Source: CALAGJ01 sp964293305 (lineage in GTDB: Bacteria > Bacteroidota > Bacteroidia > Chitinophagales > Chitinophagaceae). From it: 64,000 bases of DNA. The stretch covers positions 1-64,000 of the forward strand of contig CAXYYO010000016.1 of assembly GCA_964293305.1 (NCBI GenBank), in the 5' to 3' direction. Position numbers and translations under genes: made by a program. The notes under the pieces were generated by a model. That model saw only the letters and a program-made list of their open reading frames with translations. It was not told the origin of the DNA and searched no databases. Below are positions 44,399 to 53,358 of the stretch, piece after piece (position 1 is the stretch's first letter; the number at the start of each line of letters is the position of its first letter).

Positions 44399-45772
44399 TT
44401 ATCTGGGTATTGTAGTTCTCACTTTTTTTCTTTTTTCAGGTTTGGTCCATCTTGGTCCGGATTGAATAAGTCTTCTAACCAAATCCGCCTTTTCTGAACC
44501 TTGGTCTGATAATATTTGCACATTTGAAGGGTTCCCCTCTTTGTCCAATGTAAATTCAATAGTCATTTCTTCACCGGGCATTTCACTATAATATTCCAGG
44601 CTATCCATTCCTAATTTTATTCTCACATACTCATGAAATGATTCCCAACCACCAATGGGTTGTATGGCAACCCCTGGTTTATCAGTTGCATAACCCATCG
44701 CCTTACTTTCTCTTTTTATCCCAAAGCCAGTTACAACAACTTCACTCAGTGTAGCAGACGCAGGTGCTAATACAAATTGATTTTGAGATGCATTTTCGCT
44801 TAGTTTCACTTCTGTCGTAAGATATCCCACGGCAGCCACTGTAGCATCTTTACTGCTATCTTTTGTATCCAATGAAAACTTTCCTTTCATATCCGTAATC
44901 ACTACATTTTTTTTATCAGAAGATATCACAGATACATTGGCCAAAGGTTTGCCATTTTCATCAATAACAACACCCTGCAAACTTCTATTATTATTACTAA
45001 CTTTTTTGAAATCAGCATCATCATTTGCACCAATTTGAACTCCTGAAACTTTGCCGCTTAGCTCCCCCTGTATATCATTTGATGAAGATAAAAATCCAAT
45101 GCTGTCGGCCCTTTCCTCTATTTCTCTTGTATTAGAGTAACTGCTCGATGCTACATCACCGCCGGCAATAGTAAAATCTCTTGAAGAAGGCAAATCTGCA
45201 TCCTTTCCTATCTGTATGTCAGCTTCAGGTTCCAAACTACGAGGGCTAAGATTGAGCTGGTTATCTTTCTTTTTATTGTTATTAACTGCAACAATATCAT
45301 TGTTTATAATATTGTTTTTTATTGTTGCCTTCGGCAATGATGATTGAGGTTGAGATACTATTTTTTCCGCCTCCGGCAATGTGGACTCCGGCAAAACATC
45401 CTTCTGCCCTACTACCTCCTGCTGATGTGCCACAACGGTGGATTTGCTAGATTTAAAATTTTGATAGCCAAAAATGCCGACACCTGCCATGATGATGAAT
45501 AATGCGGCAATCCGCATCCAGTTCATTCTTTTTGATATGGATACAATGGGAGCTGATTCTCTTACCTGCAAAACAGCTGCCGCTATTTCCTCCTGATGAT
45601 TGATATAATTATTAGTTCCATGTTTTTCAAACCCTTCTATAGCATCAGATAAAAAAGGATCCTGTAATGCAGTACGCTCCAATTCATGTTTTTCAGCAGG
45701 GCTCATTGCTCCATCTAGATATCGTTGGATATCTTCAAAACCATATTGCTTATGCGATTGTTGATTCCTCAT
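44399..45772 (-). CDS. Anti-sigma factor with SusC-like and TonB-like periplasmic modules
   Basis: N-terminal cytoplasmic part (RYLDGAMSPAEKHELERTAL) typical of anti-sigma factors, then one membrane segment at about 90-110 (IAALFIIMAGVGIFGYQNF). The periplasmic part contains GKVSGVQI, a carboxypeptidase-regulatory-like domain (LQGVVIDENGKPLANVSV) and EVVVTGFGIKRESKAMGYA, which is the segment before the plug in SusC receptors. The C-terminal ~75 residues resemble a TonB C-terminal domain (IEFTLDKEGNPSNVQIL). The start overlaps the sigma stop (ATGA), so the two are translationally coupled. Confidence 0.8.
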   Translation of the reverse strand: MRNQQSHKQYGFEDIQRYLDGAMSPAEKHELERTALQDPFLSDAIEGFEKHGTNNYINHQEEIAAAVLQVRESAPIVSISKRMNWMRIAALFIIMAGVGIFGYQNFKSSKSTVVAHQQEVVGQKDVLPESTLPEAEKIVSQPQSSLPKATIKNNIINNDIVAVNNNKKKDNQLNLSPRSLEPEADIQIGKDADLPSSRDFTIAGGDVASSSYSNTREIEERADSIGFLSSSNDIQGELSGKVSGVQIGANDDADFKKVSNNNRSLQGVVIDENGKPLANVSVISSDKKNVVITDMKGKFSLDTKDSSKDATVAAVGYLTTEVKLSENASQNQFVLAPASATLSEVVVTGFGIKRESKAMGYATDKPGVAIQPIGGWESFHEYVRIKLGMDSLEYYSEMPGEEMTIEFTLDKEGNPSNVQILSDQGSEKADLVRRLIQSGPRWTKPEKRKKVRTTIPR

Positions 45773-46338
45773 TTTTTCTCCATACAAATTTTAAGATTCC
45801 TTCTTCCATTCTGTATTAAGCTACGCACTTTACCCAAATCTTCCTGTATTAGTTCAGCAATTTCCTGATAGCATCTATTTTCATAATAAAATAATTCTAT
45901 TGTTTTTTTCTGCGCAGTTGGCAACAGTTCTAAGCAGCCCTCCATTTTCTTAAAATCATTTTCTTTTTCTAATATATCATCCAGATGCGTATCATTTTCT
46001 AAATGCATAAATGTGGGTGCTAATTCCACAGTTATATTTTTCTTTTCCTTTCGCAGCCGCATCAGGCAGTGATTTTTTGTCAATACATAGAGCCAAGATT
46101 TAAATTGTAGAATATCATGCTTTAGTGCCTTTTCAATCAACGCTTGATAAATGTCAATAACCGTATCCTTTGCAAGTTCGGCATCACCCAAATATTTAAG
46201 CGCAGCGCCATAAACCAAATCTGTATAACGCATATATAAAGTGGCTAGCACATCCTGCTGTTCCGTTTGTTTATAACGCAGCAGGAGTAACTCATCATCT
46301 TCTTCAGATGCCTGTTGTATATTTTTTAATATGCCCAA
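45769..46338 (-). CDS. ECF-type RNA polymerase sigma factor
   Basis: Sigma-70 region 2 (LYMRYTDLVYGAALKYLGDA, then FKSWLYVLTKNHCLMRLRKE) and region 4 (MEGCLELLPTAQKKTIELFY, then EIAELIQEDLGKVRSLIQNG). 189 residues, without region 1 or 3, as in ECF sigma factors. Upstream of its start is a vWA gene in the opposite direction, a likely target of this regulator. Confidence 0.9.
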   Translation of the reverse strand: MGILKNIQQASEEDDELLLLRYKQTEQQDVLATLYMRYTDLVYGAALKYLGDAELAKDTVIDIYQALIEKALKHDILQFKSWLYVLTKNHCLMRLRKEKKNITVELAPTFMHLENDTHLDDILEKENDFKKMEGCLELLPTAQKKTIELFYYENRCYQEIAELIQEDLGKVRSLIQNGRRNLKICMEKK

Positions 46339-46574
46339 TATGGATGCTTAATCATTATAATAATCAAATGCAAAATAAAATTTATTTATTACAGCTTATG
46401 CAATTTTTTTCCTTAGTGCATCATAGTTGTAGCAGTTAAATAACATAAATACCCCATAAATAAAAAATATGCTACAAAAACACAATGATTTTTTAATGCT
46501 TCTGCAACCACCATAGTCAGATCACTTCCATCTCATTTTTTCTATCTATTTTTTAAATCATAAAAACAAAAATT

Positions 46575-48509
46575 ATGAAATCAATAACAGTTTTTATTGT
46601 TATTGCTACCACTGTATTGCTGGTAGCATTTACTCAGACTTACAATATATCAGGAGTCGTTAAGGACGATGAGGGTAGCCCAGTTCCTTATGTAACTGTA
46701 TCGCTCAAGGGGTCAAAAACCTCAACCACAACAGATTTAAATGGAAACTTTTCAATTACCAGTTCGGCTACTAAAGGAACACTCATTTTTTCCGCTGTTG
46801 GCTTCACACAAAAAGAAATAAAATTTACTGGAAGCACAAGTGCCATGCAGGTTACTTTAAAAAATACTGCAAATGAGATCAGCGACGATTCTGTAACAAC
46901 TGCTTTTGGAATACAACGCAGTATGCCGTCTCTTAATTATGCCACTGCAGATAAAGCAATAAAAGGAAAAATATCTAGAGTTTATATTCCAAATACAAGT
47001 GATTTTAAATCAAAAGAGTTTGAAACCGAATCCGGATACCATGATGAAGAAGATACTAATTTTAATAGAGAGGGTTATGATAAAATCACAGACAATCCTT
47101 TTGTAGCCGTAAATCAAAATCCACTCTCCACATTTTCTATTGATGTAGATGGTGCAGCATACAGTAATGTGCGTCGCTTTATCAATGAAAAAACACTACC
47201 TCCTGCCGGTGCTGTAAGAATTGAAGAACTCATCAATTATTTTTCTTACAACTATGAGCAACCAAAAAACGAGAATCCATTTGCAGTGCATACTGAATTG
47301 ATAAACTGCCCTTGGAATAATAATCATCACCTTGCATTAATAGCATTGCAGGGTAAAAAAATGGAGGAAGAAAATCTACCGCCATCCAATCTCATTTTCT
47401 TGATAGATGTTAGTGGTAGCATGATGGATGAAAATAAACTACCATTGGTAAAAGCCTCTTTACAAATGCTTACTGATAAACTTCGTCCGCAGGATAAAGT
47501 AGCCCTAGTAACCTATGCAGGAGCAGCAGGATTGGTTTTAAATGCCACTAGTGGCAATGAGAAAGAAAAAATTAAACATGCTATAAATGCATTGGAGGCA
47601 GGTGGCTCCACCGCAGGTGGGGCTGGTATTCAACTGGCTTATAATGTAGCAAGAAATAATTTTATGGAAGGTGGAAATAACCGCATTATTCTTTGCACAG
47701 ACGGTGATTTTAATGTAGGAGAAAGTAGTGATGATGCCATGGAGCGGCTGATTGAAAAAGAGCGAAACAGTGGTATATTTCTTTCTGTACTTGGTTTTGG
47801 TATGGGTAACTATCAGGATGCCAAAATGCAAATACTAGCAGATAAAGGAAATGGCAATCATGCATATATTGATGGCATTAGCGAAGCAAAAAAAGTATTT
47901 GTGCATGAGTTTGGTGGCACACTGTTTACCATAGCAAAAGATGTAAAACTTCAGGTAGAATTTAACCCGGCCATTGTAAAAGGATATCGGCTGATTGGTT
48001 ATGAGAATAGAATGCTGGCAAAAGAAGATTTTAATAATGATACCAAAGATGCTGGTGAATTAGGAAGTGGACACACCGTAACAGCATTATACGAAATCAT
48101 TCCGGCAGGAAGCAAAGAATCCATTGACAGTGTAGATGGATTGCACTATCAGAACTATGCTAAAACATTACCATCTTCCTCTTTTAGCAAGGAATATATG
48201 TTTGTGAAACTACGCTATAAAAAACCGGATGGTCATCAAAGTATTTTATTGACTCATACAGTACAAAATGCGATAAATGAAATAAGCAAAAGCAGCATGA
48301 ATATTCGATTTGCAGCATCAGTAGCAGCATTTGGATTAGCACTGCGCAATTCACCTTATAAAGGCATGGCAGGTTTTGATATGGCTTATAACCTGGCTCA
48401 AAATGCAATAGGTACAGATAAGGAAGAATACCGTGCAGAATACATGCGCTTACTGCGTGATGCCACTATGCTAGAGCGAAAAACGCTAAGCGATGATAGA
48501 GGCAAATAA
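46575..48509 (+). CDS. von Willebrand factor A protein with N-terminal carboxypeptidase-regulatory-like domain
   Basis: Signal peptide or N-terminal anchor, then residues 23-100 with YNISGVVKDDEGSPVPYVTV, a CarboxypepD_reg-like domain, and VTTAFGIQRSMPSLNYATA, similar to the SusC pre-plug. Residues ~185-290 hold the YfbK-type N-terminal region (NPLSTFSIDVDGAAYSNVRR). The vWA domain has an intact metal site (FLIDVSGSMMDENKL and ILCTDGDFNVG). The last ~170 residues fit DUF3520. Function unknown. Divergent from the sigma/anti-sigma pair. Confidence 0.85.
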   Translation: MKSITVFIVIATTVLLVAFTQTYNISGVVKDDEGSPVPYVTVSLKGSKTSTTTDLNGNFSITSSATKGTLIFSAVGFTQKEIKFTGSTSAMQVTLKNTANEISDDSVTTAFGIQRSMPSLNYATADKAIKGKISRVYIPNTSDFKSKEFETESGYHDEEDTNFNREGYDKITDNPFVAVNQNPLSTFSIDVDGAAYSNVRRFINEKTLPPAGAVRIEELINYFSYNYEQPKNENPFAVHTELINCPWNNNHHLALIALQGKKMEEENLPPSNLIFLIDVSGSMMDENKLPLVKASLQMLTDKLRPQDKVALVTYAGAAGLVLNATSGNEKEKIKHAINALEAGGSTAGGAGIQLAYNVARNNFMEGGNNRIILCTDGDFNVGESSDDAMERLIEKERNSGIFLSVLGFGMGNYQDAKMQILADKGNGNHAYIDGISEAKKVFVHEFGGTLFTIAKDVKLQVEFNPAIVKGYRLIGYENRMLAKEDFNNDTKDAGELGSGHTVTALYEIIPAGSKESIDSVDGLHYQNYAKTLPSSSFSKEYMFVKLRYKKPDGHQSILLTHTVQNAINEISKSSMNIRFAASVAAFGLALRNSPYKGMAGFDMAYNLAQNAIGTDKEEYRAEYMRLLRDATMLERKTLSDDRGK

Positions 48510-48525
48510 AACCCTCCATATATAT

Positions 48526-48560
48526 AAAAAGCCTGCTATACGTAAGTGTGCAGGCTTTTA
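48526..48560 (+). terminator. Rho-independent terminator after the vWA gene
   Basis: AAAAGCCTGC / GCAGGCTTTT stem around a 13-base loop, 17 bases after the stop. Confidence 0.8.
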
Positions 48561-48618
48561 GATTTTACATATTTATAGTAGCAAATTTAACTAGCAAAAA
48601 ACTGGGGTAGAAAACCTA

Positions 48619-48644
48619 TAAAAAAAGCCCCAAAAGGGGCCTTT
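48619..48644 (-). terminator. Rho-independent terminator of the choice-of-anchor gene
   Basis: On the minus strand: AAAGGCCCC, TTTT, GGGGCTTTTTTT. Just downstream of the stop at 48665. Confidence 0.8.
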
Positions 48645-48664
48645 AAGAAATGTTAAACAAACTA

Positions 48665-49543
48665 TTATTGGTTACTGCATTTAATGGAAGCTTTGTGCCC
48701 ATCTGCAGTTATCACATTTACCACATAAATTCCTTTATAAGCAGTCATCTGAGAAGGCCATACATTATTACCTTCTGAGGCATTTACTTTTGCAGTTTTC
48801 AGTACGTTTCCCTGCATATCTGTATAAATAATTTTTGCTTGCTGAGCAATGCCTGCATTATAAAATAACAAATTTGATATGCCATGCCCTTGAATGACTT
48901 TTAGTGAATTTACTCCAGTACTATTTGTACTGCTTACTATAGCTGGCACAGCTCCTAAAACAGATTCTGGTATAGTAAGTGTTGTTTTTACTACTTGGTC
49001 TCCTGTAGTTCTATTGTTTCCATTTACAAAATTTGCTGCTGTATAAAATACTACAGCACCAGTACCTGATGCAGGTGCTTTCCAAGGTATGATTAATGTA
49101 TCTGCTGTAAGGGGCATTGTATGCTCTACATAGTTTCTTGAGCTATATAATCTATTTGCAGTGCCAGCAGGAAAGCCTGGTGCACCCATCCACCTATTGA
49201 TGTTTAGATCTGCTGGAGAAGCAGTGGCGCAGGTAGTTTGAAAACCATGAAGAGGGTCACCAGTTGTGTTTTTAAAGACTAACACAAAGTAATACTGTTG
49301 ATTGGGTGTGTAAGAACTAACCAAAGTACTGTCAGATTTGTAAAGTCTTGAAATAATAGTGGCGCCAAAGTTTCCACCGCTATGGCATTTTGAACAAGTT
49401 TTATTACCATTATATGGTGCTCCTGTTACAGCCTGATTATTCAAAGCTGGTCCATCTTTATAGGACGCAAACATGGCTACTACAAAGAAGGCTGCTGCAC
49501 AGCTTACTGCCATGCGTGTTTTTGTTACGTTAAATTTTTTCAT
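48665..49543 (-). CDS. T9SS-exported protein with a CxxCH motif (choice-of-anchor V type)
   Basis: Signal peptide (AVSCAAAFFVVAMFASYKDG). Near residue 47 is NKTCSKCHSGGNFG, a CxxCH motif like the one that binds haem c. A Reeler-like beta domain follows (YFVLVFKNTTGDPLHGFQTT, IPWKAPASGTGAVVFYTAAN). The C-terminal ~80 residues form a T9SS-type sorting domain (IIYTDMQGNVLKTAKV to YKGIYVVNV). The combination is typical of the choice-of-anchor V family in Bacteroidota. Whether haem is attached cannot be told. Confidence 0.8.
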   Translation of the reverse strand: MKKFNVTKTRMAVSCAAAFFVVAMFASYKDGPALNNQAVTGAPYNGNKTCSKCHSGGNFGATIISRLYKSDSTLVSSYTPNQQYYFVLVFKNTTGDPLHGFQTTCATASPADLNINRWMGAPGFPAGTANRLYSSRNYVEHTMPLTADTLIIPWKAPASGTGAVVFYTAANFVNGNNRTTGDQVVKTTLTIPESVLGAVPAIVSSTNSTGVNSLKVIQGHGISNLLFYNAGIAQQAKIIYTDMQGNVLKTAKVNASEGNNVWPSQMTAYKGIYVVNVITADGHKASIKCSNQ

Positions 49544-49881
49544 TCTTTCTGATATTAGTTGTCAAATAAAATATTTTGTTACCTAAAATAGAAAATAATG
49601 TTGCTGAATGCGGAATTTTCTAAGATAAATCAAAATAAATAGGTCTGTTTATACTTGCACTATAAATTTTTAATGTTTACACTCTAATCCTAGACTTCTA
49701 TTTTTTTAAAAATTGATTTCGAAAATTGCACTCGCCGTGTGGCTATCATTATTTTGAGATGGTGATTTCAATTATAGCTTTCACTTATTAAAACTAGATT
49801 TATTTAATCATAGGGAATAAGACCGAATAAAAATTCCTTGAATAGGGTGATAGAAATCTAATTTGTAAAAATTAAATTTCT
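49544..49881. other. Intergenic region
   Basis: 338 bases of AT-rich sequence between two divergent genes. No ORF, hairpin or clear promoter pair was recognised. Confidence 0.4.
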
Positions 49882-50100
49882 ATGTTTAAAAGTAAAATAA
49901 TCTGTTTTAATTTTCTGCTCCTTTTCCTTTTTCTACAAATTAAAATAGTGTATAGCCAAACCAATACATTTCCCACCACGGGCAGTGTTGGCATTGGTAC
50001 TACCAGCACGGCTGTATCTGCTTTATTGGAAATGATAAGTACTTCAAAAGGCTTATTGATACCACGTATCACTCAGGCACAGGGGCTAGGTGCTTTGTGA
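49882..50100 (+). pseudogene. Truncated start of an S74/tail-fibre-like secreted protein
   Basis: 72 residues: a signal peptide (ends VYSQ) and TGSVGIGTTSTAVSALLEMI, then STSKGLLIPRITQAQGLGAL. This is the usual beginning of much longer Bacteroidota proteins with tail-fibre or S74 domains. The homology stops at ITQAQ, and the stop codon comes a few codons later inside a repeat that begins at 50087. The gene was apparently cut by that repeat. Confidence 0.65.
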
Positions 50101-50223
50101 CGAAAAGTTGAAAGTAAATATATATTAGTGATTGAGTATAATTTTTAGCCATAGAAATAGTGAACTATTTAAATACAAAATTTTGTTATTCTGCTTATAA
50201 ATGTAGATTTTCGGGTTTGTAAA
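50087..50223 (+). repeat. Direct repeat, left copy
   Basis: TAGGTGCTTTGTGACGAAAA through AAATACAAAATTTTGTTATT to GGGTTTGTAAA. About 85-90 % identical by eye to 52171-52307, in the same orientation. It truncates the upstream tail-fibre-like ORF. Confidence 0.8.
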
Positions 50224-50343
50224 CAAACCCAACAGAATCTTTTGGATAAAGTCAACAATAGTCCTGTAAGAAAATTCAAATACCTGTCGGCAGATGAAAT
50301 GATTGTTAATACATGGATGAAAGTAATGTCGCATCACCCATAA
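50224..50343 (+). pseudogene. Possible transposase C-terminal remnant
   Basis: The frame QTQQNLLDKVNNSPVRKFKY, then LSADEM, up to a TAA at 50341-50343 resembles the LNxRPRKxLxYxTPxE end of DDE transposases of IS30/IS3 type. It is too short and diverged to be sure. There is no start codon. Confidence 0.25.
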
Positions 50344-50541
50344 GATGACCAAAGCATTCCTTATTTCTCTAAAAAATCATAATACAAATCACTTCAAAGT
50401 AATAGCAGAATGATAATGAGAGTTGAGTAAATGTTTGTACCAGTATTACTTATATTTGTGATCAGATTTTGTATAAAAATTTCGCATAAAAGCAAATGGC
50501 ACTTTTTAAATTATATAAATTAAATTCACTAAAATTCTAAA

Positions 50542-51972
50542 ATGAAAAAAATTATTTCTACAGTTACAATTCTAATTTCAATGGCTCATGCTTCGAATGC
50601 ACAAAATTGGTTGACAACAGGTAATAGTGGTACCACATCTACCAATTTTATTGGCACCACAGATGGACAAGCATTTAGATTTAGGGTAAAAAATCAATTA
50701 TCGGGTATTATTGATTCGGCTTCTGGAAATGTTGGACTTGGCTATTTGACATTTGCAAAAAATACAACAGGGGCCTATAATGCCGCACTTGGTTTAAAAG
50801 CTCTAAATAGCAACACCATTGGAAGCTTCAATACTGGTATTGGACACCATGCTTTAAGAAGAAACACTACTGGCAAATCAAATACTGCTTGTGGGTCAAG
50901 TGCATTGACATATAACACAAAAGGACAATACAATACAGCTACTGGGTGTACGTCACTTAATGGTAACACCACAGGGAACAATAATACAGGTTTTGGTTAT
51001 GGGGTCATGTATTTTAATCAAACAGGTAATTACAATACTGGAGTTGGCTATCAAGCTTTAGATCTTATGTTTTTTGGCGATGGCATTACTGCTTTGGGAT
51101 ATCAAGCTGATGTAACCGCATCTGGTCTAACAAATGCTATGGCTTTGGGGTACACTACAACAGTTGACGCAAGTAATAAAGTAGTTATTGGAAATACTTC
51201 CGTAACCAGTATTGGTGGACAGGTTGCATGGACTAATTACTCTGATGGACGCATTAAAAAGAATATTAAAAAAAATGTACCAGGTTTACAATTTATCAAT
51301 CTATTGACTCCAATTACCTATAACTATGATTTAACAAAAGAAAATGACATTAACGGTAACACTGAAAAAATTGAGTACAAGGAAAAATATGATATAGAGC
51401 GTATAAATTTTACGGGTTTTATTGCGCAGGAAGTAGATGCGGCCGCAACTAAAATTGGATACGACTTTAGTGGAGTAGATAAATCAGGAAAAATTATGGG
51501 CTTGAGGTATAGCGAATTCGTGGTACCATTGGTTAAAGCAGTACAGGAACTATCAAGCCAAAATGAAGCATTAAAAACTCATAATGAACAACAACAACTA
51601 GGAATTATAAACTTACAAAATCAAATTGATGAATTGAAGAATACTATAAGTAGCATTCTTTTATTACAAAATAGTCAGTCATCAAAAAATAATCAAGCAG
51701 TTACATTAATTCCTGCATACACTGTAGAGCAAAATATTCCAAATCCTTTCAAAGGCACTACAACTATTAATTGTATAGTACCTGTAAACAATGGAAATGC
51801 TTACCTCAATTTTTACAATCAAAGTGGTGTGGTATTAAAATCTATAAAAGTAACTGGTGAAGGAAAGAATAGCATTACGCTTACAGCGAATGAACTTGCG
51901 GCAGGTACATATAGGTATGCATTGGTGGTAGATAACAAAATGATGGATAGCAAGATGATGGTGAAGCAATAA
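50542..51972 (+). CDS. S74 (chaperone of endosialidase) protein with T9SS signal
   Basis: Signal peptide (ends SNAQ). Residues about 60-190 are short repeats of the type NTTGxxNTxxGxxAL, as in trimeric fibres and adhesin heads. The intramolecular chaperone domain S74 begins at YSDGRIKKNIKKNVPGLQFI, with FTGFIAQEVDAAATKIGYDF. A coiled coil (NEALKTHNEQQQLGIINLQN) and a type A T9SS sorting domain (NIPNPFKGTTTINCIV) complete it. S74 domains drive trimerisation and may cleave themselves off. The gene lies between direct repeats. Confidence 0.85.
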   Translation: MKKIISTVTILISMAHASNAQNWLTTGNSGTTSTNFIGTTDGQAFRFRVKNQLSGIIDSASGNVGLGYLTFAKNTTGAYNAALGLKALNSNTIGSFNTGIGHHALRRNTTGKSNTACGSSALTYNTKGQYNTATGCTSLNGNTTGNNNTGFGYGVMYFNQTGNYNTGVGYQALDLMFFGDGITALGYQADVTASGLTNAMALGYTTTVDASNKVVIGNTSVTSIGGQVAWTNYSDGRIKKNIKKNVPGLQFINLLTPITYNYDLTKENDINGNTEKIEYKEKYDIERINFTGFIAQEVDAAATKIGYDFSGVDKSGKIMGLRYSEFVVPLVKAVQELSSQNEALKTHNEQQQLGIINLQNQIDELKNTISSILLLQNSQSSKNNQAVTLIPAYTVEQNIPNPFKGTTTINCIVPVNNGNAYLNFYNQSGVVLKSIKVTGEGKNSITLTANELAAGTYRYALVVDNKMMDSKMMVKQ

Positions 51973-51992
51973 AATTGATTCTCGAAGATTGG

Positions 51993-52026
51993 AGAAGCCT
52001 GCCTTATATGTTGGAAGGCTTCTTTA
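51993..52026 (+). terminator. Rho-independent terminator
   Basis: AGAAGCCT / AGGCTTCT stem with a short T-tract, 21 bases after the S74 stop. Confidence 0.7.
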
Positions 52027-52170
52027 TTATATGCATGTTCACCTTAATTTCATACTACCATAATGAGTACACATTTTGGGGTTTACTTTTGCAAAAAAAG
52101 TCAACATTGTATAGGCTTATAGAGTAAATTTAACTAAAGCTATTGAGAACTATTTAAAAGTCAGTTCAAG

Positions 52171-52307
52171 TAGGTGCTTTATAATGAAAAGTTGAAAGTA
52201 AATATAGATAAGTGATTGAGTATAATTTTTAGCCATAGAAATAGTGAACTTTTTAAATACAAAATTTTGTTATCTGCTTATGTATGTTGATTTTCGGCTT
52301 TGTAAAA
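52171..52307 (+). repeat. Direct repeat, right copy
   Basis: TAGGTGCTTTATAATGAAAA to CGGCTTTGTAAA, matching 50087-50223. The left copy is about 2.1 kb upstream. A third, diverged part-copy is at 16212-16296. Confidence 0.8.
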
Positions 52308-52370
52308 AAAAGCAAAATTCGATTTCAATTAGCTTTCTATACGGGAGGGAAACCTTATTCGAAACATAAA

Positions 52371-52396
52371 AAAAGGCTACCAATTGGTAGCCTTTT
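52371..52396 (-). terminator. Rho-independent terminator of the SusCD operon
   Basis: The palindrome AAAAGGCTACC AATT GGTAGCCTTTT with a T-tract on the minus strand, 18 bases after the DUF1735 stop. Confidence 0.85.
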
Positions 52397-52413
52397 AATA
52401 AAATATTTAAATA

Positions 52414-53334
52414 TTATCTTAATGTGAGAAACTCAGAGGTAACTCTATCTTTTCTTGATGAACTCTTATACAGTGTTTTTAGGTAGAATTGCTTTAAAAC
52501 GGGATCATAAGATTTTTCATAAACAACAAATGAATTCAACGGTATTTGTTTTCTCATGGTTTCATTTGGTGTAACACTTATTATGCTGTCTGCCTCACAA
52601 TTAAATACAATATTATAAAACCATCCAATAGAGCCTAAATCTGCATAAGGCACTTGTACTGTGTCAGCAGACAGACCATCAGAAACTGCATCAACAGATA
52701 GTACAGACATAAACTTATCTGCCGCTCCATCCAATATTATTGTTGACACTACAACACTATCAATTGCATTTCCGGCATATTCAATCCGTTGACCACCAGG
52801 TTGATAAATTCCTGCAACACATACACCCAGTGTATAGAAATATTTTGTGCCGAAGTTATCACTGATATCAAGGCCCTCAGCATTTAAAATAGATAATGGC
52901 AGCATATAGCTCACATTTGGTAATAACAAAGTGGACTCCACAAATTTTATGGTAACTTCCGCTGTACGATCCCCTGCGGGAATGGTAACTGTTGAGTTTT
53001 CAAAAATATATCCATCTTCCGGATAGGCTTCAAAACTAACACCGGTACCCAATGCATTGTACTCACTCAATTTGGCAGCACTCACACCGAGCTCTACGGT
53101 TAAATCTTCGTCCATAACATTTACAGAAGCAAGATTTACATCAAACGTATAGGTAATGGTATCACCACCTGAAAATTTCAAATAACCCGCATCAAAATTT
53201 GTTTTTAATAATCCTCCATCGGGTATTTCAAGTATTGGTTCTAAGCTGCCAAAATCGATGGGAGCATCATCTTTTAAACAGCCAACTAAAATTGCAGGAG
53301 TTAAAAAGGATAGTATAACAATGATTCTTTTCAT
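52414..53334 (-). CDS. DUF1735-type surface lipoprotein of the SusCD operon
   Basis: A lipobox (AILVGCLKDD) predicts a lipoprotein. The N-terminal beta domain (ITYTFDVNLASVNVMDEDLT, VTIPAGDRTAEVTIKFVEST) fits DUF1735. The C-terminal part resembles the ligand-binding beta domain of such proteins. It is the third gene of a SusC-SusD-DUF1735 operon, 24 bases after susD, and probably helps capture the substrate at the surface. Confidence 0.8.
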   Translation of the reverse strand: MKRIIVILSFLTPAILVGCLKDDAPIDFGSLEPILEIPDGGLLKTNFDAGYLKFSGGDTITYTFDVNLASVNVMDEDLTVELGVSAAKLSEYNALGTGVSFEAYPEDGYIFENSTVTIPAGDRTAEVTIKFVESTLLLPNVSYMLPLSILNAEGLDISDNFGTKYFYTLGVCVAGIYQPGGQRIEYAGNAIDSVVVSTIILDGAADKFMSVLSVDAVSDGLSADTVQVPYADLGSIGWFYNIVFNCEADSIISVTPNETMRKQIPLNSFVVYEKSYDPVLKQFYLKTLYKSSSRKDRVTSEFLTLR

Positions 53335-53358
53335 ATTTTTTTTTGAATAATTTGATAA

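Noticed and set aside
48665..49543. Cytochrome c
   Set aside because: There is one CxxCH, but no distal Met region or cytochrome fold. It fits the choice-of-anchor pattern better.
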